From CAXMQZ01 sp963719055 (lineage in GTDB: Bacteria; Acidobacteriota; Thermoanaerobaculia; Multivoradales; JAHEKO01), in NCBI GenBank assembly GCA_963719055.1, contig CAVRAU010000015.1, positions 1 through 64,000 of the forward strand: a DNA stretch of 64,000 bases, given 5' to 3'. Both the position numbers and the translations under genes were made by a program. Positions 33,239 through 42,692 of this stretch are shown in pieces. Every line of letters begins with the position of its first letter. Within the stretch, counting starts at the first letter, position 1. Below the pieces are notes generated by a model that was not told the origin of the DNA, did not search any database, and was given only the letters and a program-made list of their open reading frames with translations.

Positions 33239-34207
33239 ATGAGCCTCATACGCGAAACTTCCCCGATCGACGAGCTCGTGTCGCGGTTGAAGCCAGCTGG
33301 CAGGAGTAGCGTCTATCTCGCCATGAGCCACTGGCACCGCGGACGACTCTCCGTATCGGTGGGCCGGCGGAGCTGTTCGCGCGGCTTCTGAGTGAATCGG
33401 CACTGGCCCAGTTCCTCGACCAGTCGCATCGACTTCAGATTCCCTGGCGGTTGCTGGGCCTGGGCTCGAATGTTCTGCTGCCGGACGAGGGGCTGCCTGG
33501 GGTGACCGCAGTCCTGGAAGGTGAGTTTCTCGAGATATCGGCGGCAGGCTCCCGGGTGACAGCCGGAGCCGGGCAGCCCCTGGCGAGAGTGGCTCGATAC
33601 GCCGTGGAGCCGCGGTTTGGCGGGTCTGGAAGCCCTGGCGGGGTTCCCATCGACCGTGGGCGGGGCCGTGATCATGAACGCCGGTTGCTACGGCGTCGAG
33701 ATCAAAGATCTCCTGGAGTCCACCACCATCCTGCGTCCAGGAGGTATCCGACGCCATCTGCAGATGGAAGATCTGTCTCCCGGCTACCGCACTACCAATC
33801 TGCAAGGAAGCGACGCTGTTGTCACTCGAGCCACCTTTTGTCTGTGCGCAGATGACGCCGGAGAGGCACTGAGCAGGTTGAACGAGCTCAATCGTCGACG
33901 CCGCAAGACCATGCCGTCAGGCAGGCCCAATGCGGGCTCGGTGTTCAAGAACCCCAGTGGCGACTACGCGGGGCGCTTGATCGAAGAGTGTGGGTTGAAG
34001 GGACAGCAACGGGGTGGAGCCGAGATCAGTTCCGAGCACGCCAACGTGATTGTCAACAACGGTGGCGCCACGGCCGAAGATGTCCTGGGGCTCATGCGGG
34101 TCATGCACCGCGCGGTCCAAAGCGAGTTCGAGGTGTCACTGGAACCGGAGCTGATCCTGGTCGGTTCTCTCGCGAGTCGCTGGCGCCTGGCGACTGAAGA
34201 CTCATAG
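33239..34207 (+). CDS. murB: UDP-N-acetylenolpyruvoylglucosamine reductase, two frame shifts
   Basis: About 322 residues; makes UDP-MurNAc for peptidoglycan in the cytosol using FAD and NADPH. FAD-binding segments VSVGGPAELFARLL and LLGLGSNVLLPDEGLPGV, the AGFPSTVGGAVIMNAGCYG core, the catalytic Ser region AGSVFKNPSGDYAGRLIEE and AEISSEHANVIVN are recognised. The frame changes near 33360 and near 33607; deleting one C at the second site gives VERGLAGLEALAGFPS, the expected MurB sequence. ATG 33239 begins MSLIRETSPIDELV. Its usual neighbours (murC, ddl, ftsQ) are absent. Confidence 0.9.
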
Positions 34208-34316
34208 GGCGCTGGGCTGCAACGCCAACGGTCTCCTGTGCTACGATCTCGCCCGCTTCGCGCCGGGCATGCCCAGGATCGCCCGCGCCTCGATCGATCG
34301 GCACCGAGACCATCCA

Positions 34317-35667
34317 ATGCGTGATCTACCCCTGCATGGGATCTTCCTTTTGGCCTGGCTGGCGATGTCGAGCCTGTGGTCGGGCTGTGGCGGAACAGAG
34401 GTCCAGAGCGAGTCGCCTTCGCCGACCACCAACGTGGTTCTGATCTCTATCGACACCCTGCGTCCCGACCACTTGGGGTGTTATGGCTACAGGGTTCCGA
34501 CGAGCCCGAACCTTGATTCGTTTTGCGAGGAATCTGTCGTCTTTCGACAGGCGATCGCTCAAGCTCCTTCCACTCTGCATTCTCACGCTTCGATCTTCAG
34601 CTCGCTGCTGCCTCACCACCACGGTGCGAGCTGGGGTGGCAAGACCCGTCTGCCGGAAGAGGCGTTGACGATCACCGAGCTCTTGCGCTCGGTGGGATAT
34701 GCAACCGGCGGCTTCGCGGGTGGGGGTCAGATGGACGGTGTCTTTGGGCTCGATCAAGGTTTCGATGTCTACAAGCTGCCGGGTCAGGAGCACTTCCTGG
34801 GCACCGTGCGTCACGGCATCGAATGGCTGGATGGGACGCCCGGCAGGCCCTTCTTTCTCTTCCTTCATTCCTACGAGGTGCATCATCCCTACACCCCGAG
34901 CCCAGAGCATCTGGCGCTGGTGGCAGGGGACTATGCGGGTTCGCTTCCCGATGAGATCAGCATCGAGTTCTTGCGTGAAGTCAACAGTGGGGAAACGGGG
35001 CTCGAGACCGGAGATCTCGACCACATCATCAGTACGTATGACGCCGAGATCCGCTCGGTCGACGATGGTTTCTCGTATCTGGTGGCTGCTCTGAAGGAAC
35101 GCGATCTATACGACGACACCTTGATTGTCTTCACCTCGGATCACGGCGAGGAGTTTGGCGAGCACGGTGTTGTGGGGTGGCACTCCCATACCCTGTTCGA
35201 CGAGTTGCTGCGAGTTCCTCTGATCATCCGATTTCCCAGGGGGGGCTCATGCCGGGGCACAGGTGGAGGCGCAGGTGCGCAGTCTCGATATAGCTCCGAC
35301 CCTTGCCGCCACTTTGGGGCTGCCCGTGCCCGACGATTTCGACGGGGTCGATCTCACTGCGATGATCACCCACGGCCAGCCATCGTCTCTGCCGGCCATC
35401 GGCCGCATGGATCGGCCCCGAGGGGTCGAGCGCACCTCGATTCGCACCGAACGCTGGAAGATGTTGTTGCCCCGAAGATATCTCTACGATCTGAGCAAGG
35501 ATCCGGCCGAGCAATGGGATGCGGCCATGAGCGAGCGAGAGACCGTTCGGGAGCTCGAGCAGACCCTGGACGAGGCTCTGGCCCGACGCGAGCCATACGA
35601 GACCGAGCAGGTCCTGCCTTCCGATGCCACCCTGGACGAGCTCCGAGCCCTGGGCTATATCAATTAG
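34317..35667 (+). CDS. Sulfatase family lipoprotein, one frame shift
   Basis: About 450 residues. Start MRDLPLHGIFLL at 34317 gives a lipoprotein signal peptide with lipobox LWSGC. The sulfatase core follows: NVVLISIDTLRPDHLGCYGY (metal-binding Asp), QAPSTLHSHASIF in the place of the formylglycine motif, SYEVHHPYTP and IVFTSDHGEEFGEHG (metal ligands). The C-x-P-x-R formylglycine signature is absent, so this is more likely a phospho- or other transferase/hydrolase of the superfamily than a true sulfatase. One frame shift lies in a run of seven G (35239-35245). The protein ends LDELRALGYIN. The stop overlaps the convergent DUF2723 gene by eight bases. Confidence 0.85.
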
Positions 35668-37588
35668 CAGCCCTGGAGTCTTCAGGATCATCGACTGGAG
35701 AGTCGATCTCCAGAATCAGTTCCTCGGCGAGGTCCGAAATGAGGGTCACGTCGTTCGCGGAGCCACCGGCCGTCCACCATGCCACAGTGTGGTGCTGCGG
35801 AACGGGAAGTGACAGCAGGTCGATCTTCTGAGACTCGAGGATTCTCGCCAGATCGCGGCGAGGCCGCTCTGCGAGTCGCGGTGCGACCAGGAGAAAGCGA
35901 TCCCCGGACGCAGCCACGGCCAGGGCGCTCTCCAGTAGAGGTCGCCAATCGGCAGGACTCTCGATGTCGATGGCCACGTAGCCCTTGGAGCGGCCGTACT
36001 TGGACGAGACCAGGAAGAGGTGGAGCGTCTGGCGCCCAAGAGGTCCAGCGAGCGCTCCCGCAACGTGATGGCCAGAGAGCCATCCCACAAGGGACGCAGC
36101 GCCAGAGCCTCGAGGGGCTCCTCGGGCTCCGAGAGATAGAGACTCTGACCGTTGGGTAGGGTCTGCAGAAGCCGATAGTCGATGACCGCCCTGTCGAGCC
36201 TTCTCGCTGTCTCCGGATCTCGAAAAAAGAGCGGCTGATCGCGCACATTCTCGAGACCGCTGGCCAGAATCTCGTCGACCGAGTGAAAGTCCACCTGATG
36301 GGCTTTCTCGGTGACCTGACCGTATCGGTAGTAGAGACGGAGCAGCCGAGCTCGCCGTTGTTTGATGGCAGCCAGGATACCCGACCCTGGCGTCGCCGCG
36401 GTGATGACCGATTCGAGATCGGTGGGGTTGTCGACCACCGCCAATCGCGAACCTCGCCAGACGGTCAGCGAGACCACCAGGAGGGCGAGGATTGCGACGA
36501 TCTGCCGACGCCAACCTCGACTCCAAGACAAGATCCCACTCAGCCCGACGGCGCCCAGCAGGCGCGGCGCAGACCCATGCCGGGATGGTGTAGAACAGGG
36601 AGTCCTTGATGCCGTAGGCGGCGGCAAAAGCCATGACGGTACCGGCGGTCAGCGCCAGAAAGATCGTCGGCCGACGGTGCTCGCGAAAGCCGAGGAAGAA
36701 ACCCAGACCGCAGAGCATCGCAAAAGGGAGCGTGAGTTGTTCGACGCTGTGGGAAATTCCGTCCCAGAGCCGGGGCAGCCAGCTCTCGAAGCCGGTCTTG
36801 AGGAAATGACGGTCGACGAACCTGCTTCCCGAGACGTACTCGAGAAGCTCGTCGAGGTTGGCTTGCCGGGGGAAGCGGGAAAGCAGAGCCGGGTGAGGAT
36901 GATAGGACCGCCATAGCAGGAGACCGTATTGAAGGAGGCCGGTGAGAATGGCCAGGGTCGACCAGACCCAGTTTTGCCATCGCAGAGCCACCTTCGGATC
37001 CTTGGCGAGGATCAAGAAAGCCAGCCCTGGCAGCAGCGTGATCATCGTCAGGTGATTGCCGAAACTCAAGGCATAGAAGAAGAAGAGCGCCACCAGGTAT
37101 TTCTGCTGACCGGTGCCATACCAGTTGAGAGCGGCCCAGAGTACGGCGGATACCCACATCAGGTTGAGTGTGTAGACCTCTGCCTGGGTGGACAGCAGCC
37201 AAACATTGGGGGTGATCATGACCATCCAGGTCGCGATCACCGAGGCAGCGACGTCGCGGCTGAGAGCTCTGGCGGAGCTGAAGATGAACAGTCCCGCCAC
37301 GACGGTAAAGACCGCAGAGAGCAGATTGATCTTGGTGGCCAGGGATAGGGGTAGCGGTAGAAGGGACCAGAGATGGCTCAGCAGCACATACTGCGGGTAG
37401 CCCGGCTCATGGGGAATACTCAGAATCCGGCCGACGAGCTGATACTCGATGGCATCCCCCGTGCCCTGTCGATCCCCGACGCCAGGATAGACAGTCAGCC
37501 AATAGGCCAGCAGGGGCAAACCCACAGCCAGCATCGCCGGGCCGAATCGAAGGAATCGCTGGCGACTCGAGCTGGGATCTTTCAGCAT
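35660..37588 (-). CDS. DUF2723 family membrane protein, probable glycosyltransferase, frame broken
   Basis: 642 codons. About ten TM segments. The DUF2723 signature is clear at the N-terminus: YWLTVYPGVGDRQGTGDAIEYQ (acidic D-x-E type motif in the first periplasmic loop), EPGYPQYVLLSHLWSLLP and STQAEVYTLNLMWV, as in PMT-like enzymes that use polyprenyl-phosphate sugars. The C-terminal soluble domain ends PEDSRAAN. Frames shift near 36570 and 36040, and both ends are conserved. Neighbours are a sulfatase lipoprotein (convergent) and an arylsulfotransferase 22 bases upstream on the same strand, suggesting modification of a surface glycan or glycoprotein (inference). Confidence 0.78.
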   Translation of the reverse strand: MLKDPSSSRQRFLRFGPAMLAVGLPLLAYWLTVYPGVGDRQGTGDAIEYQLVGRILSIPHEPGYPQYVLLSHLWSLLPLPLSLATKINLLSAVFTVVAGLFIFSSARALSRDVAASVIATWMVMITPNVWLLSTQAEVYTLNLMWVSAVLWAALNWYGTGQQKYLVALFFFYALSFGNHLTMITLLPGLAFLILAKDPKVALRWQNWVWSTLAILTGLLQYGLLLWRSYHPHPALLSRFPRQANLDELLEYVSGSRFVDRHFLKTGFESWLPRLWDGISHSVEQLTLPFAMLCGLGFFLGFREHRRPTIFLALTAGTVMAFAAAYGIKDSLFYTIPAWVCAAPAGRRRAEWDLVLESRLASADRRNPRPPGGLADRLARFAIGGGRQPHRSRIGHHRGDARVGYPGCHQTTASSAAPSLLPIRSGHRESPSGGLSLGRRDSGQRSRECARSAALFSRSGDSEKARQGGHRLSASADPTQRSESLSLGARGAPRGSGAASLVGWLSGHHVAGALAGPLGRQTLHLFLVSSKYGRSKGYVAIDIESPADWRPLLESALAVAASGDRFLLVAPRLAERPRRDLARILESQKIDLLSLPVPQHHTVAWWTAGGSANDVTLISDLAEELILEIDSPVDDPEDSRAAN

Positions 37589-37610
37589 CCGACGATCGCT
37601 GGCTTCTCGG

Positions 37611-39329
37611 CTAGTTGAGATAGCCGATGGCTTTCAGGTGCTTCTTCTTGCCTTGCCAGGGCTTCGGCATCGATCTCCGCTTCGGCTTGCCTTGCAAGCA
37701 CGCCGATTGGGAGATCGGATCAGCGGCTCTTCCCAGACGAAGGACCCTAGTGCTCGGAGTCTCCCGACCCGCTGGTCAATTGCAGGCATAGCTCGACCGG
37801 CTTCGGACTCGTAAGAGCGCAGAGGGATCTTCTCGTGCAGGAGGGCCACGGTGGTCCGCATGCCGCGGCACTCAGTCGAGAGCTCTGTTCACGACTTCGA
37901 TCGAGAACGCGTCTCGGCATCGGTCGTCGTCCACAAGACGCAGGGTGGCGGTGAACCGGGCAGGTCCCCTTCATCGGCGACAAATGGCGTTTCCTGGTCT
38001 CGATCCTGACGCCGAAACCGAGCACCAGTTCGGCTCCCCGGGAATCTGCAGAATCTGACAGCGATTGGGATTCTTGAGGACGAACCTGGTCTTGCCGCCG
38101 ACCCTCAGCGCGCCGGGTCTCGTGAGGCAGGGAGAATGTAAAGAGGTCCTCATCGATGAATCGATCGGGATCACGCCGCTCGATGGGCTCGCCGGAAGGC
38201 GCGCCCAGCTCTTCGAGTTGGTGACAGTAGTCCTCAGGGTAGCGGGAGACCCTCATCGGCATGATAGGGCGGCGACCATTGCCAGACGATTCGCCCGTCT
38301 CGGGTCAACTCGAAGACGCGACCGCCCTGACTCGAAGTCACCAGCAGATTTCCATTCTGGAGACTCTGCTGGGTTCCTCCCGTGGAGGAATAGAAGCCCC
38401 TCTGCGGTATCTCCCAGACTTTCTTTCTGTCCGATGGATTGAGTTCGAGAATGGCGCTCTGCCGGTATCCGTCGAGATCGTGATAGCCGTTGTTGAAGAG
38501 CAGGATGTTGCCCGCACCCTGGAGCCCAGGGGGAATCATGATGGCCTCGTGCTGGTAGTCGAGGCCCTCGTCGAACCGCCAGACGACGTCGCCCTCGGGT
38601 CTGGCCACGATGTAGATCGCGTTGAGGTTGCGGGCGCTGATCAGGATGTTGCCGGGTCGAAACTCCTTCTGGCCCTCGTCGAACCACCGATTGGGCGGCA
38701 GCTCATGAACGGAGTTGATATGAGTCCTGTTGTTGCGCTCGCCGGCGCGAGAGAATTCGCCAGCCAGGTGCTCAGCTGCCTCCCATCGCCAGAGAACCTC
38801 TCCTGATCTGTCGATTTCCAGCAAGAAATCTGCCTGCACCGCTGGGTCGTGAGCCAGAAGTAGATAGTTGCCATTCTCGAGCTGGATGAAGTCGTGATGA
38901 AGAAACGTGTCTGGGTCGGGGAGTGAGAAGCTCCAGACTTTTCGCGCTTCCCAGTCGTACTCTTCCAGATCGCCCGACTCGCCGATCAGCGCCAGGTGGC
39001 CCGCTGGGCAGAAGCCGCGCTCTTCCCACCACCCTGACACCGTGCCACGCGTGTACGACTTTTCCGTCCATGTCAATGAGCATCGGGACTCGACGCCTGT
39101 ACAGAACCAGTGTGTAGCCTGCAGCTGAGCTCTCGGGATCGTAGGTGTCGATCCAATCCGGGGACTTGAACATCCGCGGATCGATGTCAACAACGGGATC
39201 TGTCTGTCCAGCGGTTTCTTTCGCAGGGGTGTCCGCGTTGCTGCCGCATGAAGCGGTGACGGTGATCAGCACCACTGCCAAGGCTCCGAAACGGCACGCC
39301 ACGGGGAAACGTCTCGTGATCATCGTCAT
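37611..39329 (-). CDS. Arylsulfotransferase (ASST) lipoprotein with extra C-terminal module, frame broken
   Basis: About 570 residues after joining. Starts MTMITRRFPVACRFG at 39329 with GGAG seven bases before it and a lipobox TVTASC. The six-bladed ASST propeller is plain: GYTLVLYRR, DMDGKVVHAWHG, HHDFIQLENGNYLLLAHD, NRTHINSVHELPP, NILISARNLNAIYIV, and YQHEAIMIPPG (conserved His residues). It moves sulfate between phenolic compounds in the periplasm. After RYPEDYCHQLEELG a further about 200 residues form a beta-rich module (TRFVLKNPNRCQILQIP, FTATLRLVDDDRCRDAFSIEVV, SFVWEEPLIRSP) and a tail KKHLKAIGYLN. At least six frame changes lie between 37650 and 39060, so the 3' part is provisional. 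Confidence 0.68.
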
Positions 39330-39395
39330 CAGGTTCTCCAGCAGCTCACTCTTTTATCCGGCAAGACGGCTCGAGTCAAGCGGATTGGGCTGGGC

Positions 39396-39401
39396 TATAC
39401 T
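39396..39401 (+). promoter_or_regulatory. TATACT -10 element next to the GT2 start
   Basis: TATACT (5 of 6 to TATAAT) ends nine bases before the ATG of the glycosyltransferase at 39411, and there is no Shine-Dalgarno. Use of this element would give a leaderless or near-leaderless message, as proposed for metG. No good -35 hexamer is seen. Confidence 0.3.
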
Positions 39402-39410
39402 GCCGACGCT

Positions 39411-40115
39411 ATGACAATGCTCTCTGTCGTGATTCCCGTTTACAACGAGGAAGCGACGGTCGAAGCCCTGTTGGGGCGGGTCGCGCAAGCACCGGTTCAG
39501 GAGGGTGTAGATCTCGAGATCGTGGTGGTCAACGACGCCTCCACCGATGGCACCCAGGCGAAGCTGCTCGGAATGCAGCAGGCTGGGGACCCGGAGTTTC
39601 GTCTTTTCGAGCATCAGGTCAATCGGGGCAAAGGGGCGGCGCTACGTACCGGCTTTGCAGAGGTGACAGGTGACATCGTCCTGGTACAAGACGCTGATCT
39701 CGAATACCACCCCAGAGAGTATCCGCGACTGCTGCAACCGATTCTGGACGGTGAGGCGGACGTCGTGTACGGATCCCGGTTCGGAGGTGGACCCCAGCGG
39801 GTGATGTTCTTCTGGCACTACGTGGGCAACAGGATCCTGACCTTGATGTCCAACATGTTCACGGATCTCAATCTCTCGGACATGGAGACCTGCTACAAGG
39901 TCTTCAGACGTGAAGTGCTGGACGACCTGAGTCTCGAGTCGAATCGGTTCGCGATCGAGCCGGAGATCACCGCCAAGATCGCCAAACAGAAGGTCCGGAT
40001 CTTCGAGATCCCCATTTCGTACTATGGCCGCACCTATGCCGAGGGCAAGAAGATAGGCTGGAAGGACGGGGTGGCCGCTATCTGGGCGATCGTTCGCTAT
40101 AATCTCTGGAGCTAG
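39411..40115 (+). CDS. Family 2 glycosyltransferase (dolichyl/undecaprenyl-phosphate sugar synthase type)
   Basis: 234 residues, soluble GT-A fold. LSVVIPVYNEEATVEALL at the N-terminus, VVVNDASTDGT, NRGKGAALRTGFAEVTGD, the DADLEYHPREY (DxD) motif and a C-terminal region SYYGRTYAEGKKIGWKDG are typical of DPM1/GtrB-like enzymes, which make polyprenyl-phosphate sugars as donors for PMT/DUF2723-type transferases. Such a transferase lies nearby at 35660-37588, a plausible partner (inference). No C-terminal TM helices. Frame intact; a second ATG two codons in is an alternative start. Confidence 0.9.
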   Translation: MTMLSVVIPVYNEEATVEALLGRVAQAPVQEGVDLEIVVVNDASTDGTQAKLLGMQQAGDPEFRLFEHQVNRGKGAALRTGFAEVTGDIVLVQDADLEYHPREYPRLLQPILDGEADVVYGSRFGGGPQRVMFFWHYVGNRILTLMSNMFTDLNLSDMETCYKVFRREVLDDLSLESNRFAIEPEITAKIAKQKVRIFEIPISYYGRTYAEGKKIGWKDGVAAIWAIVRYNLWS

Positions 40116-40163
40116 ACAGGACTTATCCATCGACTCGCATTCGTGCGCATTCTGGAGGCCATC

Positions 40164-40713
40164 GTGAAACGAATCTCCTCGATATCTAGGTGTGGGATCC
40201 ACTCATTCTCGCAGGACTGGTGGCAGCGGGATGTGCCCCGAAATCACAGGCAGACAAGGTGGCGGAGCTGCGCGGGCTATTACTCGGCTCGACTCAACGG
40301 GTTCATTCTCGAAGAGGAGCCCATGATCACCGAGGTGCCTGAGCTCGAGGCTGTAGAGATCGTCGACGAGGGTGTGATCGATGGGGTGGAGCCGGGTGAA
40401 GTTGTGGACGAAGTGGCCGCGATCGAGGTGAGGGAGAAGGTTCGCCTGGACATCTTGATCCAGCACCGCAGCAACGAGAAGCTGCCCGGGCTGACGGTTG
40501 ATGTCTCCATGGTGGACAGCGCCGAGATGGAGAAGGGACACTGGCGAGTCTGGTTCGACACCTCGCGAGCTCACCAAGGCGACTGTTACGCAGTTTACTC
40601 ACGTTTTGGAAGAAGTAGGGTATGAAGAGGGGGACGGGTTCTTTGTCGAGGTTCGCCACCCCATTCCCGTCGAAGAACGCGGTGACTATCGCGAATTCTC
40701 CCAGGCCCCCTGA
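40164..40713 (+). CDS. Acidic lipoprotein of unknown function, frame broken
   Basis: About 183 residues when joined. The GTG at 40164 (VKRISSIS) has GGAGG about six bases upstream. After a frame shift near 40190 the sequence LILAGLVAAGCAPKSQADK gives a lipoprotein signal with lipobox LVAAGC. A second shift near 40290 leads to a strongly acidic stretch (ITEVPELEAVEIVDEGVID) and then a conserved-looking domain with LDILIQHRSNEKLPGLTVD and HWRVWFDTS; a third near 40567 leads to VTQFTHVLEEVGYEEGDGFFVEVRHP and the end FSQAP. Not recognised. It sits nine bases upstream of the MoxR gene, so it may serve the same envelope system. Confidence 0.6.
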
Positions 40714-40722
40714 GACCCACAC

Positions 40723-41685
40723 ATGAATGAGCCGGCACCCACTGTGAGTCACGAGGCGACGGCCGCCGAGATCATCGACCGACTCGAACAGCAGGTGGCC
40801 ACAGTGGTCCTGGGCAAGCCGGAAGTCATCAGGTTGGCTGTCGTCTGTCTGCTGGCCAGAGGGCATCTGTTGATCGAGGATGTTCCCGGGGTGGGCAAGA
40901 CGACTCTGGCTCAGTCCCTGGCACGCTCCCTGGGGCTGGCGTTTCAGCGCATCCAGTTCACTAGCGACCTTTTGCCCTCGGATATCGTCGGAGTTTCCAT
41001 CTTTCGCCAGACCGCCGAAGATTTCGAATTCATTCCGGGCCCGATCTTCTCCAATGTGGTGCTGGCGGACGAGATCAATCGCGCCAGCCCCAAGACCCAG
41101 TCGGCGCTGCTCGAAGCAATGAGTGAACGGCAGGTTTCGGTGGATCGCGAGCGGCATGCCCTGCCCGAGCCGTTCATGGTCTTGGCGACCCAGAATCCCT
41201 TGGAGTACGTCGGAACTTTCCCCTTGCCCGAGTCGCAACTCGACCGGTTCATGATGTCGTTGCGCCTCGGATATCCGTCGCGAGACCAAGAACGCGAGCT
41301 GCTGCTCTCCGGGGGTGTCGAGGATGCCCTGGAAAGGCTTGCCGCGGTGGTGTCGCTAGACGAGGTGCTGAGCTTGCAGGAGAGATCAGCTCAGGTGCGA
41401 GTGGCTGACAAGCTGGCGGACTACATCCTGTCCATTACTGAAGCGACCCGGGACGCCAACAAGTTTCTTCTCGGCGTCTCTACGCGGGGTGCCCAGGGCC
41501 TGTATCGAGCCACGCAGGCCATGGCCTTGTGCGAAGGGCGTTCGTTTGCGATACCGGATGATGTCCAGCGAGTCGCGGTGCCGATCCTGGCTCATCGGGT
41601 GCTTTTGAAGAATGGCGCCGGTGGTTTGACCTCGGGTCGCGAGGCCATCCATCGGTTGCTCGACGCGATTTCGATTCCTGTTTGA
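40723..41685 (+). CDS. MoxR family AAA+ ATPase
   Basis: 320 residues. Walker A DVPGVGKTTLAQSLA, Walker B VVLADEINRASPKTQSALLEAM, sensor region MVLATQNPLEYVGTFPLPESQLDRF and a C-terminal lid with STRGAQGLYRATQAMAL are typical of MoxR. MoxR ATPases act as chaperones, usually with DUF58 and transglutaminase partners, which follow here in the standard order moxR-DUF58-tgpA. The stop overlaps the DUF58 start (TTGA). Frame intact. Confidence 0.93.
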   Translation: MNEPAPTVSHEATAAEIIDRLEQQVATVVLGKPEVIRLAVVCLLARGHLLIEDVPGVGKTTLAQSLARSLGLAFQRIQFTSDLLPSDIVGVSIFRQTAEDFEFIPGPIFSNVVLADEINRASPKTQSALLEAMSERQVSVDRERHALPEPFMVLATQNPLEYVGTFPLPESQLDRFMMSLRLGYPSRDQERELLLSGGVEDALERLAAVVSLDEVLSLQERSAQVRVADKLADYILSITEATRDANKFLLGVSTRGAQGLYRATQAMALCEGRSFAIPDDVQRVAVPILAHRVLLKNGAGGLTSGREAIHRLLDAISIPV

Positions 41686-42692
41686 GACACTCCCTCAAGC
41701 GCCGGACCGTCCCGGAAGGGATCCGCATCACCAAGGTGGGGCTGTGGTACATCCTGCTGGCGGTGGTGGTGGCCTTGCCGGCGGCCAACACGGGCAACAA
41801 CGCCCTCTATATGGTGGAGGCTTGTCTGTTGGCGCTCCTGGTGGTCTCCGGAGTCACGTCGCGGCAGAATCTGCGCAAGATCGACATCGGTCTCACCGCA
41901 CCGGGCGAGGTTTACGCCAAACAGCCCTTCAGTCTGAGCTATCGCATCGGTCATGAAGGCCGGCTGTGGGATCGTCGGCTGTTGTTGATCGCCGGTGTGG
42001 GCGAGGGCAAGCCCGTCCTGGTACCTCATCTGGCGAGAAGGCAAGAGCGGCAGGGTTCTCTCGAACTGACGGTCAATCGGCGGGGTCGCTTGCGAATTCC
42101 CTATCTACATCTGTCTTCGATCTATCCGCTGGGTCTGTTCCGGAAGGGTATGCGGTATCGGATCGAGCTCGAGATGCTCGTCTATCCGCAACTCCTGAGC
42201 GCCGACGAATATCGCATTCAAGGGGGTGGCCCTATCGGTGAGCATCCCAGCCGCAAAGCCGGCAGCGGGCACGAGTTGCTGACCCTCCGGGCCTTCCGGC
42301 AAGGCGATGACCGGCGGAACATCCACTGGAAGCAATCGGCCCGTACAGGCGGCCTGATCTTCATGGAAAAGGAGGCTGAGAAGGGACAGCGGGTCTCGAT
42401 TGTCTTCGACAACGGAGTGGGGGCGCTGGCAGACGCAGAAGACAAGGTGCGCTTCGAGCGACTCGTGAGCGAGGCAGCGACGGCAGCCCATCATTTCATC
42501 GAGAAAAGCTATGAGGTGGAGCTGATTACCCGGGGCGGTGTGATCGGGTTCAGCCGCGGCCAGGGGCACCGGCGGAGGATTCTCGAGAACTTGGCCCTCA
42601 TCGCACCTGTAGGCGTCGAGCGGTTGCCACTGGCGGGAAGTGATCCGGAAGCGCAAGGACTCCTGTTCTCTTTGGGTGAGACCCACGGATGA
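41682..42692 (+). CDS. DUF58 domain membrane protein
   Basis: 336 residues. Two TM segments near the N-terminus (WYILLAVVVALPAANTGNNALY and ACLLALLVVSGV), then a beta-rich part and the DUF58 core with GSGHELLTLRAFRQGDDRRNIHWKQSARTG, the family hallmark (REY.GD..R.IHW type), and a vWA-like end IVFDNGVGA. Probably works with the MoxR ATPase and TgpA in an envelope process. The start is a TTG at 41682 overlapping the MoxR stop; its own stop overlaps the TgpA start as ATGA. Confidence 0.88.
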   Translation: MRHSLKRRTVPEGIRITKVGLWYILLAVVVALPAANTGNNALYMVEACLLALLVVSGVTSRQNLRKIDIGLTAPGEVYAKQPFSLSYRIGHEGRLWDRRLLLIAGVGEGKPVLVPHLARRQERQGSLELTVNRRGRLRIPYLHLSSIYPLGLFRKGMRYRIELEMLVYPQLLSADEYRIQGGGPIGEHPSRKAGSGHELLTLRAFRQGDDRRNIHWKQSARTGGLIFMEKEAEKGQRVSIVFDNGVGALADAEDKVRFERLVSEAATAAHHFIEKSYEVELITRGGVIGFSRGQGHRRRILENLALIAPVGVERLPLAGSDPEAQGLLFSLGETHG

